Of a stretch of 8,213 nt of DNA, positions 1-5,910 are shown piece by piece. The DNA is taken from contig CAJGCO010000036.1 in the NCBI GenBank assembly GCA_904501925.1, positions 1-8,213 of the forward strand, read 5' to 3'. The notes under the pieces were generated by a model that had not been told where the DNA came from, searched no databases, and was given only the letters and a program-made list of their open reading frames with translations. The position numbers and the translations under genes are program-made. Source of the stretch: an uncultured Alphaproteobacteria bacterium (GTDB lineage Bacteria; Pseudomonadota; Alphaproteobacteria; RF32; CAG-239). Positions within the stretch are counted from its first letter, which is position 1; every line of letters starts with the position of its first letter.

Positions 1-281
1 GTATTTACATTAATCCCCGAAATACTAACAACACATCTTGGTACTCTTTCATAATCACCAATAGCCTTTCCTTCTTCTAATGCATCATAATAAAACTCAT
101 CACGAAGGAATCTTTCAGAACCCGTTATAGAATACAAACAAGGAACTGTTATTTTAGTAACAGAACCATCATCCTCACGATTATAATAATATATCTTTTT
201 ATTCATTTCTGCAAGAAGAGACACTATCATACTTCTAACAAAAACATCATCTTTATTATATTTCTGATTATATTGATTCAT
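1..281 (-). CDS. Tail sheath stabiliser/completion protein, gp15-like (5' part only)
   Basis: This is the N-terminal 93 codons of a gene that runs off the left edge. In T4, gp15 forms the ring that caps the tail tube and sheath and joins the tail to the head. From memory of T4 gp15, the same order of features is seen here: a basic/hydrophobic helix (residues 15-30), then a charged turn followed by KITVPCLY (43-50), a short SERFLRDEF stretch (55-63), then YERVPRCVVSISGI (77-90). These resemble the 'IRVPITYAS..HF' and 'ILPRINLHL' stretches of gp15. The ATG at 281-279 lies 2 bases after the TAA of the gene before it, so the two are probably cotranscribed and translationally coupled. The match is a recalled pattern, not an alignment. 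Other neck or tail-terminator proteins remain possible. Confidence 0.5.
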   Translation of the reverse strand, partial: MNQYNQKYNKDDVFVRSMIVSLLAEMNKKIYYYNREDDGSVTKITVPCLYSITGSERFLRDEFYYDALEEGKAIGDYERVPRCVVSISGINVN

Positions 282-283
282 TT

Positions 284-781
284 TTATTCTTCTTCCTCTA
301 ATTCTTTTTCTTCTTTATCGGCAATCTTGTCCTCAAGTGGAGTTAAATCCAATTCTTTTTTTGTTATTTCTATCGCTTCTGGAAAACCTGGTTCTATTTC
401 AAGGATGTCTTCTAATGTATTAATCTTATCTTCAAGTTTATCAATTTTCTTTTCAAGAGGTGTTTTATCATCTCTATCTTCACCCCTTTCATTTTCAACA
501 TCAAAATCACCGTCTGTATCTTTAAAGTTTATAGGACCAACAATTTGTGGATTATAATCAGCAACCATATTTTTTGTAATATAGTTAATATAATCTAAAT
601 TCTTTCCATGTAACTTATCTGCAAGCAATTCTCTCCAACCAATTTCTCTCTTTGCTCTTGATGTATTAAGATATTTTATAACATCTCTATCGAAAGAAAG
701 ATGTCTTGCCAAATCCTTTACAATATCTTTATCAGATTTCATCTCTGTAATAAACTCATCAAAATGTTTAATCGTATTCAT
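284..781 (-). CDS. Unrecognised 165-residue protein with acidic coiled-coil tail
   Basis: I do not recognise this protein. The start chosen is the ATG at 781-779 (product begins MNTIKHFDEF). An upstream in-frame ATG at 850 would add 23 residues, but those codons would cover the hairpin and T-tract of the preceding terminator, so the shorter form is much more likely. The short amphipathic beginning (IKHFDEFI) resembles the openings of many T4-type phage proteins. Residues 15-75 look helical and basic-to-neutral. Residues 85-107 are a polar, aspartate-rich linker. Residues 108-165 form a highly charged helix with TPLEKKIDKLEDKI and a second TPLEDKI element, ending in a run of glutamates. It is followed after 2 bases by the gp15-like gene, suggesting a role in virion assembly, perhaps as a scaffold or chaperone. 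That role is inferred from position and composition only. Confidence 0.75.
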   Translation of the reverse strand: MNTIKHFDEFITEMKSDKDIVKDLARHLSFDRDVIKYLNTSRAKREIGWRELLADKLHGKNLDYINYITKNMVADYNPQIVGPINFKDTDGDFDVENERGEDRDDKTPLEKKIDKLEDKINTLEDILEIEPGFPEAIEITKKELDLTPLEDKIADKEEKELEEEE

Positions 782-809
782 AATAAAAAGATTATATATT
801 ATATTTATG

Positions 810-835
810 AAAAATGGGTGGTCATTGACCACCCA
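810..835 (-). terminator. Intrinsic terminator after the S1-like gene
   Basis: Read on the minus strand, bases 835-815 form a perfect stem of 9 base pairs with a 3-base loop (TGGGTGGTC / GACCACCCA). A run of five T follows directly (814-810). It begins 24 bases after the stop of the S1-like gene and lies 29 bases before the next start. It is by far the most GC-rich stretch nearby, as expected of a rho-independent terminator. Confidence 0.8.
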
Positions 836-858
836 CAAATCGATTAACAAACTTAATA

Positions 859-2040
859 TTAATTTTGTTCTTCTGTTATTTTAAGTCTTACAGTCTTCTT
901 AACAGGATCGATGTTTTCAACTGGTAGAACCACTTCATCTCCAACAGAAAGTTTTTCGAGATTAAGAACCTTACTTGAAAGGAAGAATGTAATATTGTTA
1001 AACTCGTGAGCAACAACAACAGCACCATTTTCAAAAATATTCTTAATCGTACCACTAATCTTATAATCACTATTATTATCAACAACCTCTTTTAACTTAT
1101 CCCAACCAAGAGATTTGCAAGCAGTTTGTGTAATAGTAACTCTGTCATCTTTAACACTCTCAACATAGAAGTTGATTGTATCACCAACATTAATTTCACC
1201 ATTCTTAAATTTAGTTTCTGTTTCCTCATTCATTTCTGAAACAGACAATAGTGTAGGAACACATTTTTGAATAATGATGAATACACCAAATTTCTTAACA
1301 GATGAAACTTCACCTTCAACAAGTTCTGTTGATTTAGCAGCAATAAGATTATTAATAGCAGAAACTTTCAATGTATTCAAATACTCCTTGTGGGAAACAA
1401 CAATTGACTCACTTGTTGCAGAAATTGGCATAACATATCTTGTTTGTCCAACAAGTTCGTTATAGTCGTTAAGTGGAACGACGTCAGACTCGCTACCAGG
1501 CATAAAACATTTTACACCAGAAACATTTACTACAAATCCATTAAATGAATTTGCTGCATTAAAGATAACATCCTCAACAAGACCAACATAGGCGAAAGAA
1601 GGAGAATCAACCTGACGTATAAGTTCTTGCTTCACACGCTCCAATTGTGCAGTCTTTGATGATGCATCTCCAGTAATTCTTCCTTTTGTTTTAGATACAA
1701 CAACATCAATTTTTTTACCCAACTCAAGTTCTTCATGTTTTGGATTATAACCAACAGAAACAGAGTGTTTTCCAGAAAGTTCAATTGTTGCAGTTGCCTT
1801 ATCCGAATTAAAAGATGCAACAATACCTTCACGAACATCACGGAAACTTCCACCCTCATATGATGCAATATTGTCGAGAACTTCTCCACCACAATACTTA
1901 TCATACATCTTTAACATCTCAACAGCATAAGGCTCATGAGAATAAATTTTTTGACCCTTTCTAACTGGGACTGTAACAGTTCTAACCTCCAATGGGTTAG
2001 CGCTATCATAAATTTCAATTGTTTGAGTTGTAATACTCAT
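859..2040 (-). CDS. S1-domain protein (ribosomal protein S1-like, about four OB folds)
   Basis: This 393-residue protein is built mainly of S1-type RNA-binding OB folds. The clearest is residues 239-306: it opens LVEGEVSSVKKFGVFIII, continues TLLSVSEM, then VGDTINFYVESVKDDRVTIT, which is the classic S1 order (G-V....FGVF, L...SEM, VGD, V...D....). Residues 326-389 form another (ISGTIKNIFENGAVVV; LSVGDEVVLPVENID; KKTVRLKI). Residues 150-218 (AYVGLVEDVIF; GVKCFMPGSE; IVVSHKEY) and 68-122 are more diverged. Host S1 binds A/U-rich leaders and brings mRNA to the 30S subunit. By family, RNA or ssDNA binding is expected. The gene is bounded by stem-loops on both sides. In the first 111 codons all eight isoleucines are ATT and none is ATA, suggesting high expression. 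The ATG at 2040 is preceded by pure A/T sequence and no Shine-Dalgarno. The exact role is unknown. Confidence 0.85.
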   Translation of the reverse strand: MSITTQTIEIYDSANPLEVRTVTVPVRKGQKIYSHEPYAVEMLKMYDKYCGGEVLDNIASYEGGSFRDVREGIVASFNSDKATATIELSGKHSVSVGYNPKHEELELGKKIDVVVSKTKGRITGDASSKTAQLERVKQELIRQVDSPSFAYVGLVEDVIFNAANSFNGFVVNVSGVKCFMPGSESDVVPLNDYNELVGQTRYVMPISATSESIVVSHKEYLNTLKVSAINNLIAAKSTELVEGEVSSVKKFGVFIIIQKCVPTLLSVSEMNEETETKFKNGEINVGDTINFYVESVKDDRVTITQTACKSLGWDKLKEVVDNNSDYKISGTIKNIFENGAVVVAHEFNNITFFLSSKVLNLEKLSVGDEVVLPVENIDPVKKTVRLKITEEQN

Positions 2041-2054
2041 ATATTTTATATTTT

Positions 2055-2085
2055 AAAAAATTATGAGCCACCACGAAAGTGGCTC
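2055..2085 (-). terminator. Stem-loop with T-tract after the 264-residue gene
   Basis: On the minus strand, bases 2085-2065 form a 7-base-pair stem (GAGCCAC / GTGGCTC) with a 7-base loop. Three bases later comes a run of six T (2060-2055). It lies 20 bases past the TAA of the 264-residue gene and ends 14 bases before the start of the S1-like gene. An intrinsic terminator is the simplest reading. The closeness to the next ATG means it could instead be a leader hairpin in the S1-like mRNA. Confidence 0.65.
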
Positions 2086-2105
2086 TGGTTAAACATTTAT
2101 TTTAT

Positions 2106-2900
2106 TTATACTTCAGGTGCAACCTCATCTTTAGTTGAAACTACTTGTGCATAATCATGTGGCAGATCGTCAAAACTCTTATCAAACTCATCTTCAATAA
2201 GATTAAGTTTTGTTCCCAACTCTCTTGTTGCTTCATGTGCCTTATGAACCTCTCTAACAGCATTTGTAAGAGCCTGACCGCAGTTTGCCCACATAGTCAA
2301 GAAATCCTTCGCTGTATTAAATCCCTTACCAGACATATTCTCAAGAATAGAGTGATATAATACCAACACATTAGATGAACGAAGTTTAATAACATTATCA
2401 AAACTCTTTGATTTTACACGTTCCTCATTCTCATTCATATTAGAAACAAGAACCATAAGTTGCGCCGCTGTTTTTGCTGTCCATTCAACACGCTCATTAA
2501 GATATGTTTTCAACTGCGTATATGCCTTTCTGCCCATAGGATATCCTCTCTCATCAAAATCACCAAGTTTAATCTCATACTCGGTTTCTTGCTCTGATTT
2601 AAGAGCGCTTTCAAATTCAGCAGCAGCTGCATCAAGAACAGGTTTAAGTTCAGACTTCTTATAAGAAAGTCTCTCAACATTACTCTCATACTGCTTGATA
2701 GCATCTGTAGTAATATCAATAAGATTTTTCTTTACAAGATAATCTTTTGATTCAACACCTAATACATTTACAATAGATTCCAAATCTCTCTCATGAACTA
2801 CAAGTTCATTCTTTTTACTCTCAACATCAAGTCTTGCTTGTGAAAGTTCTTTGATTCTCTTTACGGTCTCATCGACCAAATTAATTACTTTATCTTCCAT
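2106..2900 (-). CDS. Unrecognised helical coiled-coil protein, 264 residues
   Basis: I do not recognise this protein. It is almost wholly helical in appearance, with no signal peptide or membrane segment. Residues 1-45 and 65-112 are rich in K, E, L and R in heptad-like spacing and suggest two coiled coils. A short break (DFDERGYPMGRKAY, 114-127) precedes a second helical region (128-240) containing W140, W204, C207 and the stretch KGFNTAKDFLTMW. The acidic tail from about 236 is disordered-looking. The start at 2900 has an A/T leader without Shine-Dalgarno. It uses ATT/ATC for isoleucine at its start rather than ATA and is followed by a stem-loop, so it is probably abundantly made. It lies between replication genes and the S1-like gene. 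It could be a scaffold, a virion core protein or a replication accessory protein; nothing in the sequence decides between these. Confidence 0.8.
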   Translation of the reverse strand: MEDKVINLVDETVKRIKELSQARLDVESKKNELVVHERDLESIVNVLGVESKDYLVKKNLIDITTDAIKQYESNVERLSYKKSELKPVLDAAAAEFESALKSEQETEYEIKLGDFDERGYPMGRKAYTQLKTYLNERVEWTAKTAAQLMVLVSNMNENEERVKSKSFDNVIKLRSSNVLVLYHSILENMSGKGFNTAKDFLTMWANCGQALTNAVREVHKAHEATRELGTKLNLIEDEFDKSFDDLPHDYAQVVSTKDEVAPEV

Positions 2901-2937
2901 TTTATATTATTATTAAAAAATTAAAAACTCTTGATAT

Positions 2938-2962
2938 AAATATAACAAAAAAAATTAAAATA
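2938..2962 (-). promoter_or_regulatory. T-rich junction motif, copy 1
   Basis: Read on the minus strand this is TATTTTAA, then eight T, then GTTATATTT. It overlaps the stop codon of the 153-residue gene and ends 37 bases before the start of the 264-residue gene. It is nearly identical to 4621-4644. It may be a phage promoter or an RNA element; the function is inferred only from repetition and position. Confidence 0.4.
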
Positions 2963-3416
2963 ATGATTTTTCGTTATCTTCGTTTTTTGTCTTATTTACA
3001 ATAACCTTATCTTTGTTATCAAAAAATGTTTTCTTTATCAATTTTAATGCAATATCAAGATTTGGTTTATCATATATATATGCTTCTTCAACTTCCCTAA
3101 TACCACATTGATTTATTTCCATATACTTTGATAAAACATCATCTTCATAAAATTTGCGAATGCTTTCTTTTTTCTTTTTTTGATCAACTCTTATCTTTAA
3201 AAAATCTGGCAGTCCAATATATCTCGATGCTAACATTGCGATTATATTAGATGAACATACTGGATCTGTATTCAAATTATTAATTAATGAGCATTGAATA
3301 GGATATGTAGAACTAAAAAGCCTGCGTAACATATAAGAATGTTTGCGTTTATCTTCTTTCGATACCGCTCCAGAATTACGAGAGCAATATGCATTTAAAA
3401 CTTCATATAATTCCAT
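2955..3416 (-). CDS. 153-residue protein, possibly clamp-loader small subunit (gp62-like)
   Basis: This is a small, basic, cysteine-containing protein. A weak likeness to the small clamp-loader subunit of T4-like cyanophages (gp62) is suggested by the order of elements: an EDKRKHSYMLRRLFSS stretch (21-36), a middle helix with NNL, then LPDFLKI followed by KKKKES (73-86), YMEI (102-105), and REVEEAYIY (111-119) before a C-terminal basic helix and a polar tail. This pattern is recalled, not aligned, and T4 gp62 itself is longer (187 residues). The gene starts 2 bases after the TAA of the nuclease gene, so the two are one translational unit, which fits a replication role. No large clamp-loader subunit lies in the window to support the call. 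If wrong, it is a hypothetical protein of the replication block. Confidence 0.4.
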   Translation of the reverse strand: MELYEVLNAYCSRNSGAVSKEDKRKHSYMLRRLFSSTYPIQCSLINNLNTDPVCSSNIIAMLASRYIGLPDFLKIRVDQKKKKESIRKFYEDDVLSKYMEINQCGIREVEEAYIYDKPNLDIALKLIKKTFFDNKDKVIVNKTKNEDNEKSLF

Positions 3417-3418
3417 TA

Positions 3419-4615
3419 TTATCCAATTATAAAATTCATAGATCCATTTGAATCGTTCGCTTTAACTCCACTCATCATACTTGAATCAAACTGAATATTT
3501 GTTTTATATTCTTTAAATCTCGACTTTGCAAAAATATTTTCTCTTGTGATTTTAGATATTATTACAGATTTTTTTACTATTTCCTCATGAATGCTTTCAA
3601 TCATATTATCAATAATATCAGAAGGAATACTTTCATTCGTCAATGCTACAAGTCTTGTGTTTGTTTTTATATTTTCTAAAAGCATTCTTTTGGTAAATTC
3701 TTCATCATTTATTTTAGCAATTTCATAAATGATATTACACAACATCTTCATAACTTCATCATTAGAATAAATGTGATAATCAAAATCGCAATCCAACTTA
3801 CCCTTAAACGTATCATATATCTTTTTAACAGTTTTTGGACCTAAACCTTTACTCTTTGTTTCACCGTCCCCGCGCTTGAAATACACTGGATATATATTAT
3901 CAGAAACATCTCCACCAATAATTTTTGCAAATCGTATCTCCTCTGGATAAACTTCTTCTACATCAGTTCCATTTACAAATTTCTCAAAAGGATCATTTTC
4001 AATAGATATAGTGAAAAGTTCATCAAATAAATTCTCCATCTGAATTTCCTTTCGATTTCTTATACTCTTAATAATATCATTACTCTCTTTACTAACATAT
4101 AATTTATTAGAAACTGGAGAATATTGAATTATATGAATATCATTTACACATTTAATTAATTGATTTAAATCTTTATCTGTTGATAAAATCAACGAAGATT
4201 TTCCAGAATTAAACAAATAATTACTCCAAGCATATATCAAATCATCACCTTCCGATCTATCTGCCTGACTAACCTTAATACCAAAATTTACCAAAGTTTC
4301 TGTAAAATTATTCACAGCCTCGCCAAACCCAACCATATCTATATTATCTTGGGTTTTTTTCCTATTACCTTTATATTCGTGTTCAAGCAATAAATCCTTT
4401 CGCCAAGAATGACTATCTCTAATAAAGACAATATCATTTACAATTGGACTTACGTTCTTAACAACCGAACAAAAGTCAATCATCATTTTCTTCTCATAAG
4501 AATCAATATCTTTTTGTGTAGATAATATCTTATTTTTAGAACCTTGTCTAAAACAAGACCATAAACTACGAAAAAAGAAATTATGTCCATCTATAATTAA
4601 TGTAAATCTTTTCAT
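3419..4615 (-). CDS. 5'-3' nuclease of the FEN / T4 RNase H family
   Basis: This family of metal-dependent 5' nucleases removes RNA primers and flaps during lagging-strand synthesis. The acidic residues are in the expected order: D9 in LIIDGHNFFFRS, D67 in IVFIRDSHSWRK, the arch-region YKGNR (81-85), E122/D124/D125 in SEGDDLIYAW, D147/D149 in STDKDLNQLI, and D236/D239 in GGDVSDNIYPV. A helix-three-turn-helix DNA-binding motif follows (KGLGPKTVKKIY, 256-267). All catalytic carboxylates seem present, so the enzyme should be active. At 398 residues it is longer than T4 RNase H (305). The extra length is an insert of roughly 165-225, before the GGDVSDN motif, and a C-terminal extension of about 70 residues. 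It overlaps no neighbour; the next gene starts 2 bases after its stop. Confidence 0.9.
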   Translation of the reverse strand: MKRFTLIIDGHNFFFRSLWSCFRQGSKNKILSTQKDIDSYEKKMMIDFCSVVKNVSPIVNDIVFIRDSHSWRKDLLLEHEYKGNRKKTQDNIDMVGFGEAVNNFTETLVNFGIKVSQADRSEGDDLIYAWSNYLFNSGKSSLILSTDKDLNQLIKCVNDIHIIQYSPVSNKLYVSKESNDIIKSIRNRKEIQMENLFDELFTISIENDPFEKFVNGTDVEEVYPEEIRFAKIIGGDVSDNIYPVYFKRGDGETKSKGLGPKTVKKIYDTFKGKLDCDFDYHIYSNDEVMKMLCNIIYEIAKINDEEFTKRMLLENIKTNTRLVALTNESIPSDIIDNMIESIHEEIVKKSVIISKITRENIFAKSRFKEYKTNIQFDSSMMSGVKANDSNGSMNFIIG

Positions 4616-4620
4616 AACTA

Positions 4621-4644
4621 AAATATAACAAAAAAATTAAAATA
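4621..4644 (-). promoter_or_regulatory. T-rich junction motif, copy 2
   Basis: On the minus strand this is TATTTTAA, seven T, then GTTATATTT, differing from 2938-2962 by one T in the run. It starts just after the TGA of the 238-residue gene and ends 5 bases before the ATG of the nuclease gene. That is too close for a normal -10 box unless the mRNA is leaderless or the start lies inside the gene. A U-rich translation leader is an alternative. Confidence 0.4.
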
Positions 4645-5361
4645 TCAAACTTCTCTATAATTTGTATATAATTTTATATTTGGCTTCGAAACATCTCCTA
4701 TAATGGTTGGAAATACACGCAAATAATCCATTATATCTTTATCATACATAGATAATCTATCTTGATTGTTATTAATAAACATATTAATATAAGATATATA
4801 TTCATCAAATTCAAATTCTATTAAGAAATCTCGCTCAAGATATGAGTTTGAAATAATGTCATTAGATATAAGATGCTTATTAATTAAATCAATAATATTT
4901 TGATCAAACATATCACCAAGATACATTTCAATAGCATCTATGGAATAAACATTCACCAATTCATTAATTATATTACCACCATATTCATTCAAATCAATAT
5001 TAACAAGTTTTTCATATGTGTCCAAAACATCAACATCATTCACAAATGCAATACTTATATATTTCAAATTCTCGAATGATTTGATGATACTAATCATAGC
5101 AAAAATATATCTTGTATCAACTTCTTTTTTCTCACAACATTTATTTGCAAATATAGCAACATTATAAAAATCTATTGTTGGTATATGAAAAAACATATCA
5201 TCACCTTCTCTACCTATATAATGACTACATAATAAAGCAAGAGCATCGTACAAATAATCCATACATCTATCGGATGATGGTACATATAATGTTATATCAC
5301 TCACTTGATTTATTCGAGATATAACATTTTCTTTATCTCCCTTAACATACTTTTTTATCAT
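4645..5361 (-). CDS. Unrecognised 238-residue protein at head of the minus-strand block
   Basis: I do not recognise this protein. It is a soluble, acidic protein of mixed helix and strand, rich in I, N, D and Y, with no Walker motif, zinc cluster or membrane segment. Residues 20-28 (VSDITLYVP) and 100-108 (KYISIAFVN) look like buried strands, and 118-200 like a bundle of amphipathic helices. C75 and C76 are adjacent. It is the first gene of the leftward block and precedes the FEN-type nuclease, so a replication or recombination role is possible but not shown. Its base composition is strikingly AT-rich: the first eight isoleucine codons are all ATA, unlike the genes at 859-2900. This suggests low expression or weaker selection on codons. 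The ATG at 5361 is the only sensible start, and the leader is nearly all A/T. Confidence 0.7.
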   Translation of the reverse strand: MIKKYVKGDKENVISRINQVSDITLYVPSSDRCMDYLYDALALLCSHYIGREGDDMFFHIPTIDFYNVAIFANKCCEKKEVDTRYIFAMISIIKSFENLKYISIAFVNDVDVLDTYEKLVNIDLNEYGGNIINELVNVYSIDAIEMYLGDMFDQNIIDLINKHLISNDIISNSYLERDFLIEFEFDEYISYINMFINNNQDRLSMYDKDIMDYLRVFPTIIGDVSKPNIKLYTNYREV

Positions 5362-5401
5362 AAATACTTTATATATTATTTGCTTTAAAAAATAACAAAA
5401 A
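5362..5401. promoter_or_regulatory. Divergent intergenic region with probable back-to-back promoters
   Basis: These 40 bases separate the leftward and rightward gene blocks and must hold, or lie next to, the start signals for both unless promoters sit inside the genes. The sequence is almost entirely A/T. On the plus strand TATTATTTG (5374-5382) loosely resembles the Bacteroidota -7 element (TAnnTTTG) but is off by one in spacing. On the minus strand TTTTTTGTTATTTTTT resembles the core of the T-rich motif found at 2938 and 4621. No hairpin is seen. Confidence 0.4.
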
Positions 5402-5893
5402 ATGGCAACCGATATAAAAAATTTAAAACCAAAATACGGAAAATTTAAACAAGGATATTATACACCATTATATCCAGAAAAATATAAAACAAATAAAAAT
5501 CAAATCATTTGGAGAAGTAGTTGGGAACTAAAATTAATGAAATGGCTAGATTTAACACCAGATGTTATAGAATGGGCGTCCGAACCAATGTCTATAAAAT
5601 ACTTCTACATTGTAGACCAAAAAACACACAACTATTTTCCAGATTTTTATTTTGCATTTAAAAAAGCAAATGGTCAAGTTGTAAAATATATAGTTGAAGT
5701 AAAACCAAAAAATCAACTTGTAAAACCACAAGAACCAAAAAGAAAAACACCAAACACAATAAAAAATTACAATTATCTAATGGAGTGTTTTTTAAAAAAC
5801 TCATGTAAAAGAAGTGCTGCAAAAAAATGGTGTGATGATAATGGATATAAATTTGTATATATAACAGAGGAATCTAACCTCAATTTCATATAA
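5402..5893 (+). CDS. Head completion nuclease, T4 gp4-like
   Basis: In T4, gp4 (also called gp50/gp4) is needed late in head maturation, acting on packaged DNA ends before tails join. The family has a restriction-endonuclease-like fold. This 163-residue protein is close to the T4 length (about 150) and keeps the order of key elements: GYYTPLYPEKY (18-28), IIWRSSWELKLMKWLD with R38, W41 and E42 (35-50), WASEPMSIKY (58-67), YFPDF with D81 (78-82), YIVEVKP with E99 and K101 (97-103), and a C-terminal KKWCDDNGYKFVYITE (141-156). E42, D81 and E99-x-K101 are the likely metal-binding and catalytic set, all present. It opens the rightward block; the leader is A-rich (AAATAACAAAAA before ATG) with no Shine-Dalgarno. 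The large structural gene follows after 17 bases. Confidence 0.88.
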   Translation: MATDIKNLKPKYGKFKQGYYTPLYPEKYKTNKNQIIWRSSWELKLMKWLDLTPDVIEWASEPMSIKYFYIVDQKTHNYFPDFYFAFKKANGQVVKYIVEVKPKNQLVKPQEPKRKTPNTIKNYNYLMECFLKNSCKRSAAKKWCDDNGYKFVYITEESNLNFI

Positions 5894-5910
5894 AATAACC
5901 TTTAAATTTA

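Noticed and set aside
273..557. Serine-rich plus-strand open frame
   Set aside because: It is the reverse of the glutamate/aspartate-rich tail of the minus-strand gene (TTC/TCT runs read as Ser/Phe), with no independent coding signs.
782..850. N-terminal extension of the 165-residue protein to an ATG at 850
   Set aside because: The extra codons would translate the terminator hairpin and its T-tract, and the composition (WVVNDHPFF) is unlike the rest. The ATG at 781 has a suitable A/T leader.
2103..2110. T4 late-promoter-like TATAAATA on the minus strand, with a one-mismatch form (CATAAATA) near 800-807
   Set aside because: The position before the S1-like and 165-residue genes is tempting, but at this AT content a few exact eight-base matches are expected by chance on the two strands. 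Another lies on the plus strand at 2935-2942, where no plus-strand gene follows.
888..2719. Several short open frames of 60-90 codons on both strands inside the S1-like and 264-residue genes
   Set aside because: All are out-of-frame shadows of well-supported genes and have no leader or conserved motif of their own.
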